64,000 bases of DNA, taken from positions 82,554,069 to 82,618,068 of the forward strand of contig CM065301.1 of the NCBI GenBank assembly GCA_032871835.1, written 5' to 3'. This DNA comes from Dipteronia dyeriana. Lineage: Eukaryota > Streptophyta > Magnoliopsida > Sapindales > Sapindaceae. The position numbers and the translations under genes are program-made. Within the stretch, counting starts at the first letter, position 1, and every line of letters starts with the position of its first letter. This document shows positions 1-9,868 of the stretch, piece after piece. The notes beneath the pieces are model-generated. The model did not search any database and was not told the DNA's origin. It saw only the letters and a program-made list of their open reading frames with translations.

Positions 1-890
1 GTCTAGAAGCTTGCTTAGTCACGTAGGTGGCCTTACCAAAGGTGGGAAGCTTCTGAGACCTCCTCGATCGGATCGGGCTTCTGTGGATTGCTAGAGCGAT
101 GAATGGCCCGGTGAACATGGAGCGAAGCCACCGGTCTTGTAGTGCTGCTACCGGTCTAGAAGCTTGCTTAGGCACGTAGATGGCCTTACCAAATGTGGGA
201 AGCTTTAGAGACCTCCTCGATTGGATCGGGCTTCGGTGGCTTGCTAGGACGGTGAATGGCCCGGTAAACATGGAGTGAAGCCACCGAAGGTACCGATCCA
301 GATGCATGCTTGGGATCCTAGAAGTCCCCAACAACTGAGAGAGGGCTATGGACCCTGCTGGAATGAATCAGGAGCTCAGCGGCTCACTTAGGCGTTGACA
401 GGCCCTGTATAAGAAGTGAGGAGCCATTTGGCCTTACAATGAGGCTGCTAGTCCAGAGGTTTACTTAGGCATGTAGGAGGCCTTACCAAGAGTGGGAAAC
501 CTCTAGGCTCTCCTCGATCAGATCGAGCTTCGGTGGCTTGCTAGGGCGATGAACGGCCCGGTAAACATAGAGTGAAGCCACCTGTCTTGTAGCGGTGCTA
601 CTGCTCTAGAAGCTTGCTTAGGCACGTAGGTGGCCTTACTAAATGTGGGGAGCTTCTGAGACCTCCTCTATCGGATCGAGCTTCGGTGGCTTGATAGGGC
701 GGTGAATGACCCGATAAACATGGAGTGAAGCCACCAGAGGTACTGGCCCAGATGGATGCTCGGAATCCTAAAAGTCCCCAGCAATTAAGGGAGGGCTCTG
801 GACCCTGCTGGAATGAATCGGGAGCTTAGTGGCTTACTTAGGCGTTGGCCGACCCGGTACACGAAGTGAGGAGCCACTAAGCCTCTACTG
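1..890. repeat. Higher-order tandem repeat (A-B-C modules, ~450 bp)
   Basis: Modules of about 130-155 bp alternate. Module A starts near tagaagcttgcttaggcacg at 4, 157 and 604. Module B carries tcctagaagtcccc. Module C starts near gaggtttacttaggcatg at about 458. Two successive A modules are about 447 bp apart, so A-B-C makes a higher-order unit. Each module contains a variant of gatcgggcttcggtggcttgc followed by a complementary-looking gaagccacc, which would allow a stem. The same modules recur at 21690-23330. Confidence 0.75.
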
Positions 891-1447
891 GTGATGTTGC
901 TCTAAATGCTACACAGCAGAGCTGGCTTCTTAGATTCATAGGTCGACCTGCTACCTCTACCTAGGATTTTACGAAGGGCAAACCTGGAGGCATGAGGGGA
1001 TCCGTATGAACAGGTCGAAGCTCAGTGGATCTGCTGGACAAGTGATACACTGGTGGCGGAGCGAATCTGCTGTAGAAGAGCGGGAGAGGTGCAGTTCTAC
1101 TGTATAGGAGCTCTCAATGTATTAGAATGGTTCAACTATATAGGAGATCTTCAAGCTGAGAGCTACTGTATTGGAGCTCCATAATTATCTGAGCAGGTTC
1201 ATTTCATAGGTGTAGCATAATGAACTGGTGGAACCAGGAATCCCACGTACCATATTTGCTCCACAATGAACGAAACTCGTTAAATGATAAAATGAGCAAC
1301 ACATGCAATGCAAAGGCGATATAGACAAGTATGGAAAAAAGTCATCGTATATAGTAAATTATATTCAATGAATAATGAATCTGTTACCTCGATAGTATAA
1401 TGATACTCATGTAGAGACATAGGGGCTTTCAAAAGGGGTGTGGAAGT

Positions 1448-1465
1448 TTCCCATAGACGGTGCCA
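1448..1465 (-). other. Primer-binding site (PBS)
   Basis: The reverse complement reads TGGCACCGTCTATGGGAA, five bases from the LTR end, which is the usual place and TGG start of a tRNA-primed minus-strand DNA start site. The same site occurs at 7690, 23713 and 33144. The primer tRNA was not identified. Confidence 0.8.
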
Positions 1466-1470
1466 GAAAG

Positions 1471-1882
1471 TGTTGACGGGAAATTTGCTCGAGGTGAGAA
1501 ACTCTTGTTAACACCCTCGAGACCACTACAATGAAAGCGGTGGCCGGGGTCGGTACCGTTGGTTCCCAACCTGTTTGAGAGAGAGAGAGAAGAGGTAATA
1601 ACAATAAATAGTAGCTGTATTATTGATATACTACTTTAAGATACAAATAACTCTCTTGTTTGCTCACAATATCTCAGGGAATATGGTGGTGGCAACTCGG
1701 TGCCTGTCGAATAGTGGAGAAGAAGGTGACCATGTTCTGAAGTCAGAATTTAGGTCTTCCTTCTATGTGTATATCTGTTGTTATGATTTTATATATGTCG
1801 CTCGATCTATATTGGCTCATCTCTTTCTTTTTTCTTCTCTCCGTTCGTTTCCTATCTCTCCTGCCTATGTGCTTGGCTTCAC

Positions 1883-1944
<62 letters not shown>

Positions 1945-2659
1945 CCCAAGTAGGTTTCAGTTGGCAAATACTCTGCCGTAATCTCATGAATCCTTATCGG
2001 GTGGGATTTGTCATTTGAATTTGAATTGTTTCCAGATTTGATGATGTGGTTGACGAATATAAGTTTGTTGCCTTATTTGAATTATACTCTTGACGTGCAT
2101 GTGAACATTTCGTAGAAACGATCCCTTGTGCACTCGTGCCATGAATCTTCATAGAGGCCATCCTGCCAGCAGCCTATTGTTCTGTAGAGCGAAGTAGACC
2201 CCTGCTCTGGCTCTATTCTTGGAAGCTTAAGATGGATTTTCCTTGACCCGTGGGGGCCTGAGGTGTTCTTGTAGACCTTCCAGGAAGGTAGCTAGGGTAA
2301 TGCAGACTTAGGTGTGATTCCCCCTTTAGGCCCAGCAATGATAGCGGGCTTCTGGATAGGTTGGCGGGCTTTTTTCAAATGTCTCTTGAGCTGAGAGGCT
2401 TCCCCTGGCATTTACGGGTCGGTTGTGAAGCTCGACCTCAAATACAAGGTTCCCCGATAGATGGCCTGGAGAAATCCGGGTTCCAGTGCTCTTGTGAAGT
2501 CTCGTCTTTGTCGCGCTTGGCTTGTCTTCTGGTAACTTTGAAGCCAAACCAGCATTACCTGCTTTTGCAGGGTGGCTTTACGGTCTTACCGGGCTTCATG
2601 ACTGTTGATTGTCGGTGGAAAATTTCTCTTTGACCCCTGGCCAAATTTTCCTATTAACA
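1471..2659 (-). repeat. LTR A (3' LTR of Element 1, 5' LTR of the left unit)
   Basis: On the plus strand it runs TGTTGACGGG...TATTAACA (1189 bp). It is flanked on the left by a PBS and on the right by a polypurine tract, so it serves both neighbours. It matches LTR B at 7713-8911 and is a more distant match to the LTRs at 11086 and 33167. Confidence 0.88.
1887..1942. repeat. (AT)n microsatellite at the LTR A core promoter
   Basis: An uninterrupted AT run of about 56 bp lies between ggcttcacataa and cgcccaagtagg. In Element 2's LTRs the same flanks enclose a plain TATA box. Confidence 0.95.
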
Positions 2660-2676
2660 GAAGTCCCCTCTGACTT
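2660..2676 (-). other. Polypurine tract next to LTR A
   Basis: The reverse complement, AAGTCAGAGGGGACTTC, abuts the LTR terminus and is the expected plus-strand primer. Identical tracts lie at 12236 and 19706. Confidence 0.8.
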
Positions 2677-2871
2677 AAATACTGGTAGTAGAGTTAGGGT
2701 TGGAGTCAGATTCCTTGTTTAATTGATAAAGTTTTTTGTCATAAAGATAATTAATGAGAGCAAAATTTTCTCATTAATTACACAGCATTTTGAATTTGAA
2801 ACTGAGTGTTATTCGAAGAAAATGGCTGTAATACGGCGGTGAACTTCCCGAGGATATTGTCCATGGACCTC

Positions 2872-2878
2872 TATTTAA
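2872..2878 (+). promoter_or_regulatory. TATA box of the antisense gene in Element 1
   Basis: TATTTAA lies about 120 bp before the antisense gene's ATG. The aligned place in Element 2 (12452-12459) reads TATTTAAA, and the sequence between box and ATG is also conserved. It points to an internal plus-strand promoter separate from the LTR. Confidence 0.6.
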
Positions 2879-3959
2879 GCTCTGTCTGACCGTCACCTTC
2901 TTCATACTTCCTCAAATCTCAAACTTTCAAATTTCTTCTTCCCCGTTTTCTCGGCCGAAATCCTTCACTTGCTTTCTCGCCTCTCTTCCCCATCAATGTC
3001 GACTTCTTCGGATATTGTAGATGCCTTGGTGGAGGGCTCCGGGGGTGAGAGGGCTTTCAAGCGACGAAAAATCATCCCCAATCCGCCAGCGTCGTCATTC
3101 TAACAGGAATGCTTCTATCGGTTCCGACTTTTCGAACCATCCTGACGATCATCTGAACCTAGTCGACAAAGACTCTGACGTTGGGGAGAGAATTGATACA
3201 GTCGGAAAGGCTCAAGTCACAGTGGCAGAGCTACCTCTGGTGATAGCCCTTCCTTTCGAACCCAGGGTCGTCCCCGACTCTACCGTCGATCCTCAGTTGA
3301 TTGGCCATCTTCGGGACAAGTACGGTATTCCAGACACTATTTCTCTGTCCATTCTCTATCGGAGTTACGATGTTTTCTATCCTCCCGAAGGAGTGCTCCC
3401 AATCCACGTCGCTGCTTTTGAGAGAGGGGTGAGGCTCCCTCTTCACCCCACCCTTCGACGGGCCCTCAATGCTCTACAGTTGGCTCCGCTTCAATTGATG
3501 CCTGGCTTCTGGAGGTATTTAATCGGCTTCCTGGTATTGTAGAGGGAGCAATGTGTGCTGAGCGGCGTAACTAGGGAGCCCAGTGCTGAGGAGCTCGCCT
3601 TCATTTTCAGATCGGTAGCCTAGCAGGAGTTCCACGAGGCCAATTCTATGCCAAGGCTAAGAATATGCTATATTTTATCATTCCTGGGGCTTCCAAGAAG
3701 GATCCCGCTTGGAAGGAGGAGTAGGTACTGGCAGGAGGAGACTAGGGGAGCTTCGTCTTCGTCGACGGGCATGAGGTCGAGGTTCCTACGGCTTTTAGTG
3801 ACAAACCCACTTGGGGTCGGGATTCCTTGACCGATGAGTCTGAAGCCGTGCTGAAGACCATCCTAGCTTGGAACTATTTGAATCTGAATTTTTCGACCGC
3901 CGACCCCTTCGATCCCCGTCGGGTAAACAGGTATCTACGGATATCCGGTGCTACCCCTC

Positions 3960-4038
3960 GTAAGTATCTTGGTCTATTCGGGTGTTGCTATTTTTTTTAG
4001 GGTTCAATTCTGATAATCTTGATTCTTTTCTCTAACAG
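3960..4038 (+). other. Intron 1 of antisense gene copy 1
   Basis: GTAAGTATCT...TCTAACAG, 79 bp, T-rich. Removing it joins reading frames that align with copy 2, whose intron is at 13600-13675. Confidence 0.75.
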
Positions 4039-4568
4039 TATTTGTTGTTGCTCTAGCTTCTCACGAAGCCCGACAAACTGGGATACCTCCTCTTCCTTTA
4101 AGATCGTCCCCGGGAGCTCTCCAGATTGTTCCAAAGAAGGAGAGGTCAACCACTAAGGTAGCTGCCCCGTTCGTTCCTTCCCCCTCTCCTTCCCAGGTGA
4201 AGTCCAAGATGGCTCTTCTGGCATCTCCGACTGTAAAGGCTCTAAACAGAGGAGGGTCTGCTTCCCACATTGTCAATAAGTCCATTCCTGCCCCTCCTCC
4301 AGAAGTTATAGCTACACAAGATGCCCCCCGAGTCCCGCTACCCCTCTCTGCAGATCTGGTTGTACCACTAGTAGTCGAGGTTCCCAGGGAGCCCGATGCC
4401 GATTTGTCTGAGGTCGCCCCTTCTCGCCCCCACCAGCAATCGAGCTCGACGGGTCAGGACAAGGTCCTGAAGCAATTTGTCGCATCTTGTCCAGGCGACG
4501 GGCTTTCTAGGTTGACCACGATGCCAGTGGACATCTTGATCACCAAAGGGTCCGCTCTTTTAGCCGAG

Positions 4569-4638
4569 GTAATTGTCGCTTTCACTTCTTTCTAAAGCTG
4601 CTTGGCTCGTCATTTTCTAACGCGATTTTCCTTTGCAG
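4569..4638 (+). other. Intron 2 of antisense gene copy 1
   Basis: GTAATTGTCG...CCTTTGCAG, 70 bp. It separates LLAE from AFKFQVA in the product. The aligned intron in copy 2 is 14181-14250, also 70 bp. Confidence 0.75.
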
Positions 4639-5556
4639 GCTTTCAAGTTTCAGGTGGCCATGGAGCATTAGGTAGCCTTCCTTCGTGATCGGGTAGCCAA
4701 GGCTGAAGCTGAAGCTGAGCGAGCCATAGGGTTGATAGCTTGGGCTCAGACCCTGGTCCAAGAGATGACCTCGAGCCAACAGGGAATGGAGACGCAGCTA
4801 GCTGAGCTTCAATGCCATCATGAGAGGCTGAAGTGAGCTTTTGATCAGGAGACTCTCCGATCGAGGAGGCGGGCTAGCCAGTGGGATGACTGGGGGGGAG
4901 AGGCGAAAGCCCTAGATGTTGAAAATCAAAACTTACAGGCTCGAGTTACCCAACTCCAAACCGAAGTGGAAGCCTTTTTTAGCGAGGGGTACTTATATAC
5001 CTCCTATCAGGTTGTAAAGACCCTTCCTTCTCCATTCGATCTCTCTAGTATTGCTGGCTGGGATAGAGCGGAGGTCATGTAGCTGGCTGCGGAGATGTCT
5101 CGCCCCAAAACTAATGGAGCTGGCTTTTCTGGGGAGGGAGCTAGGAAAAAGTTGGAGGTGATAAATCTGCCTCCTCCTGTTCAAGCCTTTCCAGCATCTG
5201 GTCCCAGTGAATCCTCGGAGGGGGTCTATAACGAAGAGCAAGAAGAAGGTCTCACGGAAGCCCAAGATCCTCCCACAATGCTCTCAGGAATGGGGTCATC
5301 TGAAGGCAGGAACGTGCCTGAGTCGGTGACCAGCCTTCTTGATGCAGCTATTCCTCCTGAAGTTATGGCGGTGATTAATGACATCGTGGATGAGGATCCT
5401 ATTGAATCCGAGGTAGCCGGGTTTGATCCTTAGAAGGTAGCGGAGGCGGTAGATGCGGCTAACCAGGATGAGCCACTACTGGAAAGAGGATCCGGGGGCG
5501 AGGTCCATTCTGTGGAGAAGGAAGCTGAAGGCCTTCAGAAAGGCGAAGGAGCTTGA

Positions 5557-6049
5557 GTTCTCTTCCATATGATTTATTTTGAATGCCCAGAAAAAAGGGG
5601 TGGGCATCTCATCTTGAACTGTGTTGATCTCTTATTATTTTTTCTTTGTAGCCCGGAACAAGGGATTGGGCCCCCCTTGCTTGTAGTAGCCTTGTTGGGG
5701 GATAGGATCCCTTACTTGATAATAAAAGTTATAATCTCAGATCTAAATCTTGTTTTCATGTACTTGCTTGACCGTCCAGCTTTTATATCGAAACGAGCTA
5801 TCTTTGGGAAAAAATTAAGAAAAACAAGTCATTGGCATTGAGCCCCTATACCAATGGAGCTCCTAGCTCCACTTCTTCAGCTGACAGTCCCCTTGTTTGA
5901 TTGTGGGTTTGCTGTAGTAAGTTGCCCTGTATCAAGGAGAGCTAGAAAAATAACATGAGCATTTAGAGCTACATTAAGTGGAGAATTGTTTAGTCCCTTC
6001 TTAGACTCGGGATCAGGAGGACTTTCGGGCTTTCAAGCTCGATTCCTTC
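5557..6049 (+). other. 3' region of the antisense gene, with poly(A) signal
   Basis: No convincing coding sequence. An AATAAA lies at about 5721-5726, 165 bp past the last stop, and is a plausible polyadenylation signal. The matching place in Element 2 is where Element 3 inserted (15337/26022). Confidence 0.45.
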
Positions 6050-6407
6050 TTAAGGGTGGTAGCCCGACCAAGGCATTATGAGCGCTATCTAGCTATTTCC
6101 TGGTCTCAATATATGGATGGCAACTATGCTCTTATACTCAGACCTATCTTGGGGGTGGTAGCCCGACCAAGGCATCAGGAGCGATATCTAGCTATTTCCT
6201 GGTCTCGAGATCGGGATGGCAACTATGCTCTTACACTCAGATCCTTCTTGGGGGTGGTAGCCCGACCAAGGCATCAGGAGCGCTATCTAGCTATTTCCTG
6301 GTCTTGAGATCTGGATGGCAACAATGCTCTAACACTCAGACCCTTCTTGGCAGGGGGTGGTGCCCGGCCAAGGCATCAGAAGCAGCGATGGGGATTCCTC
6401 GGCTTAC
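6050..6407. repeat. 99-bp tandem repeat array (Element 1, ~3.5 copies)
   Basis: Copies repeat gcaactatgctcttacactc at steps of exactly 99 bp (6123, 6222, 6321), each with gtagcccgaccaaggcatc and gctatctagctatttcctgg. The plus-strand frame stays open and gives a 33-residue repeat containing PRHQERYLAISW. The same repeat occurs in Elements 2 and 3. Confidence 0.9.
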
Positions 6408-6587
6408 CCCTGGTCTTGAGGCGATAATGTTGAAACTTTCCATGTACACCCAAATCATTGTAGGACATAGTCAAAGATGGAGTAAACAAGAAAACATGCG
6501 AGCTTTATTGATATGGAAGATGGAGTACAATACTGTCAGAAAATAAAAATAAGCTAGTCAGAGGTTGCCTGCTCCTGAGTCCCCTGT

Positions 6588-7640
6588 TCAAGGGTAGAAT
6601 TTCCTTAGGTGATCCGCATTCCAAGTATGGTCGATGAGTCGGCCATCCAAATCCTCGAGATTATAAGCCGCATTACGTATCACCATTTTTATTAGGTAGG
6701 GTCCTTCCCAGTTGGGCCCTAGGACCCCGTCTGACCTTTTCTTGGTGTTCATCGTTACTTTTCGAAGGACCATATCCTCTTCTTTGAAGCTTCGGGTTTT
6801 AACCCTCTTGTTGAAGTACCTGGCAATTCTGCCTTGGTAGATTGCTACCTTTTCAGCCATTCGATCTTGCTTTTCCTCCAAGAGGTCCAAACTAGCTCGG
6901 AGCTCGCTTTTATTGCTTCCCGGTTCAAATCTTTGGACTCTAAAAGAGGTCAGCTTATGCTCTATAGGTATGACTGCTTCAACCCCGAAGGCCAGCGAGT
7001 AAGGTGTTTCCCCGTTAGCTGTCCTCCTTATAGTACGGTAAGCCCAGAGGACCTCGGGAAGCTCATCTACCCATCTGCCTTTCTTTTGTTGTAGTTTTTT
7101 CTTCAACAACTTCTTGATGGTTTTGTTCATGGATTCCACCAAACCATTGGTCTGAGGGTGGGCTACCGAAGCAAACCGAATGTCAATTCCCAAACCTTGA
7201 CAAAAATCTCTGAATCGGGCATTGTCTAATTGTTTGCCGAGGTCGGTTATGATGACCAGAGGGGTTCCGGACCTGTAGATTACATTGGTCTTGATGAACC
7301 TTGTTATGTTTTCTTCTAATATTTGGGATAGTGGTCCGAATTCAACCTATTTTGTAAAGTAATCAATCGCTACGATAGCGTGCTTGGCCTATCCCGGAGC
7401 TGTAGAAAGTGGTCGAATTAAATCGACTTCCCAAATAGCAAAGGGGTATGGTGAGCTAAGAGATGACAAACGCTCCGGGGGAGGTGACTCAACTTTGCGG
7501 TCTTCTGGCATGCTTCGCAGGCTTACACAAAGTCCTTAGCATCTTGATGGATGGTTGGCCAATAATACCCCATGCGTAGAACCTGATATGCCAAAGCTTC
7601 TCCACCAATATGGTTCCCGCAATCGCCGGAATGGACCTCT
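6588..7640 (-). pseudogene. Integrase remnant of Element 1
   Basis: An open frame at 6588-7193 encodes the C-terminal half of a Ty3/gypsy integrase: end of the core domain with HPQTNGLVESMNK (holding the catalytic Glu), then a GPY-type region (NWEGPYLIKMVIRNAAYNLEDLDG) split here as NWEGPYLIKM and YNLEDLDG, ending at HTWNADHLRKFYP. Upstream to 7640 the zinc-binding part is recognisable (HSGDCGNHIGGEALAYQVL, GYYWPTIHQDAK, then CEAC) but has an in-frame stop and further stops through the core. The similarity stops at 7640, where the leader begins, so the rest of pol was removed by one deletion or a recombination. Confidence 0.85.
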
Positions 7641-7689
7641 CTCAGATAGTATAATGATACGCATGTAGAGACATAGAGACTTTCAAAAT

Positions 7690-7707
7690 TTCCCGCAGAT
7701 AGCGTCA
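7690..7707 (-). other. Primer-binding site of Element 1
   Basis: Reverse complement TGACGCTATCTGCGGGAA, five bases from LTR B. It is diverged from the other three sites, including loss of the TGG start. The leader at 7641-7689 matches those at 1395-1447 and 23655-23712 rather than that of Element 2. Confidence 0.65.
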
Positions 7708-7712
7708 GAAAG

Positions 7713-8116
7713 TGTTGACGGGAAATTTGCTCGAGGTGAGAAACTCATGTTAACACCCTCGAGACCACTACCACGAAAGCAGTGGCCGGGGTCGGAACCT
7801 TTGGTTCCCGACCTGTTTGAGAGAGAGAAGATGTAATAACAATAAATGGGAGTTGTATTATTGATATACTACTTTAATATACAAATAACTCTCTTGTTTG
7901 CTCACAATCTCTCGGGGGAGTAGGGTGGTGGCAACTCGGTGCCTGTCGAATAGTGGAGAAGAAGGTGACCGTGTTCTGAAGTCAGAATTTAGGTCTTCCT
8001 TTTATGTGTTTATCTGTTGTTTATATTTTCTGTATGTCGCTCGATCTATATTGGCTCCTCTCTTTCTTTTTTCTTCTCTCTGTTCGTTTCCTATCTCTCA
8101 TGCCTATGTGCTTAGC

Positions 8117-8193
<77 letters not shown>

Positions 8194-8911
8194 TAAGTAG
8201 GTTTCAGTTGGCGAATACTCTGCTGTAATCTAATGAATCCTTATCGGGCGGGATTTGTCATTTGAATTTGAATTGTTTCCAAATTTGATGATGTGGTTGA
8301 CGAAGATAAATTTGTTGCCTTATTTGAATTATACTTTTGACGTGCATGTGAACATTTCGTATAAACTATCCTTTGTGCACTCGTGCCATGAATCTTCATG
8401 GAGGTCATCCTGCCAGAAGCCTATTGTCCCGTAGAGCGAAGTAGACCCCTGCTCTGGCTCTATTCTTGGAAGCTTAAGATGGATTTTCCTTGACCCGTGG
8501 GGGATTAAGGTGTTCTTGTAGACCTTCCTGGAAGGTAGTTAGGGTAATGCAGACTTAGGCGTGATTCCCCTTTTATGCCCAATAATAACAGCGGGCTTCT
8601 GGATAGGTTGGTGGACTTCTTTCAAATGTCTCTTGAGCTGGGAGGCTTCCCCTGGCATTTGCGGGGCGGTTGTGAAGCTCGACCTCAGAGCCGATGTTCC
8701 CCGATAGATGGCTTGGAGAAATCCGGGTTCTAGTGCTCTTATGGATGCTCGTCCCTGTCGCGCTTGGCTTGTCTTGTCTTCTGGTAACTTTAAAGCCAAA
8801 CCAGCCTTTCCTGCTCTTGCGGGGTGGCTTTACGGTCTTACCGAGCTTCATGACTGTCGATTGTAGGTGGAAAATTTCTCTTTGACCCCTGGCTAAATTT
8901 CCTTATTAACA
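7713..8911 (-). repeat. LTR B (5' LTR of Element 1)
   Basis: TGTTGACGGG...TTATTAACA on the plus strand, 1199 bp. It is closely similar to LTR A throughout except for the central microsatellite and scattered substitutions. Confidence 0.88.
8119..8191. repeat. (CA)n(TA)n microsatellite at the LTR B core promoter
   Basis: A CA run (8119-8160) passes into a TA run (8161-8191), at the same place as the AT run in LTR A and the TATA box in Element 2's LTRs. Confidence 0.95.
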
Positions 8912-9868
8912 AGTTATGACATGCTTGAATTGATATGCATGATATTTTTGATTGCTCAACTTTGAATGCAAATGTGTGTGAAAGCAAATGGCAAGACTAC
9001 AATCGATAAGGATCTTGTATTCATTCAATCAATAAGGATGTTAAATCCAATATAGTCTAGTCTCTCTTCTTAAATGTGTAAACAAGACTACTATTATGCG
9101 GATGTTTCATCTGGAAAAATCAAATAGGATTTTATATATCTATGTCTTTGTTTTTCTCTATGGATTGATATAGTTGCTCTTTTTCTTACAATAATATTTA
9201 GAAAATATATCTTGCTTGCTTACAACAAAAGTGTATAAATTGATTTGAATTCTTTGGAAACTCTTTTGATGTTTGCTTTGCCAAATACTATTGTTTGAAC
9301 TTTAGTGTTATATGTCTTAAATACAAAACAATAACTTCATACATTTTCTTTAAAATAAATCTCCTTAAATCTCTCTTAATTATTTAAGTTACATTAAGTT
9401 TGTGTATATAATTATACAAATATCTTTTGTGCTAATAACTCTTTTTGTTAAAGCAACCCAATTGGGGATACTCATTTGGCTATCTCATGACAAAAAAAGG
9501 GAGTAGTATTTATGAAAGATTAGGGAGTTTGCTATGTTGTTTACTGTGAGAGAATAGTGCTTTGAGTGAGAGAATAGTGCTTTGAGTAACCCATTTAGAG
9601 GGAGCATTGCATTGCACTATTTCATATTGTTTTACTTTAATGCAAATGCTTTTATGTTTGAGCCTTTATTTTTGATCTCCTCACATACACTTGTCTTGGA
9701 AAGTGTAGTTACTATGTTTTGTATAATTGTTTATTCTACAAGAGTTTGAAGACATGAAGATCTAGACTTTACGTATCTCTATGTATTGTAGAGTAAATTT
9801 TGTTGACCATAAGCTTCATTTTTTTTGTAAGGATGGTGGTTTTTTCACCAAATAGCCAAAAGAGAGAT
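8912..9868 (+). other. AT-rich DNA, possibly the decayed 3' end of a Copia element
   Basis: No reading frame is kept. About 9455-9520 (caacccaattggggatactc, then ggctatctcatgacaaaaaa) and the purine-rich aaaagagagat at 9858-9868 resemble the 3' end and polypurine tract of SIRE-like Copia elements, followed by a possible LTR start. A 20-bp motif is tandemly doubled at about 9546-9588. Confidence 0.35.

Larger units (their letters stand above)
1..1470 (-). mobile_element. Interior of a coding-poor Tat-type retrotransposon unit (left end outside window)
   Basis: This stretch ends in a primer-binding site directly against the LTR at 1471, so it is the 5' interior of a minus-strand LTR element whose other LTR lies left of the window. 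It has no gag or pol reading frame. It aligns by eye with 22200-23735 of Element 3: the same repeats, then a shared block at about 890-1210, then the leader at 1395-1470. About 175 bp (roughly 1212-1395) is present here but missing from Element 3 near 23655. The adjoining LTR is of the autonomous type rather than Element 3's own type. Confidence 0.7.
2996..5556 (+). pseudogene. Antisense accessory gene (putative gypsy-type transposon domain), copy 1
   Basis: This gene lies antisense to gag-pol between pol and the 3' LTR, as accessory ORFs do in Tat-clade elements. Three exons can be aligned with copy 2: 2996-3959, 4039-4568 and 4639 onward, with introns GTAAGT...ACAG and GTAATT...GCAG. Exon 1 encodes a region typical of the plant 'putative gypsy type transposon' family (PF04195 by recognition), including LPLHPTLRRALNALQLAPLQ. 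Exon 3 is rich in E, Q, L and A and is probably coiled coil. Lesions: a frame change near the N-terminus, Trp codons changed to TAG (for example 3539-3541 and two near 3725-3750), and later stops near 4670, 4835 and 5080. A stop at 5431-5433 aligns with one in copy 2, but the frame stays open to TGA at 5554. Function is unknown. Confidence 0.75.
1471..8911 (-). mobile_element. Element 1: truncated Tat-lineage Ty3/gypsy retrotransposon
   Basis: Two related LTRs (1471-2659 and 7713-8911) bound an interior that has, from left to right, a polypurine tract, a plus-strand antisense gene, a 99-bp repeat array, and a minus-strand integrase remnant that ends abruptly at about 7640 against the leader. 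Gag, protease, RT and RNase H are deleted. The flanks do not form a target-site duplication: the left LTR is preceded by a PBS instead of host DNA, so it is shared with the unit at 1-1470. The dual orientation and antisense gene fit the Tat clade (Retand, Grande and relatives). Confidence 0.85.

Noticed and set aside
1743..1967. Open frames across the LTR microsatellites (runs of Tyr-Ile or Thr-His)
   Set aside because: They are translations of AT and CA repeats inside LTRs A and B and have no support as genes.
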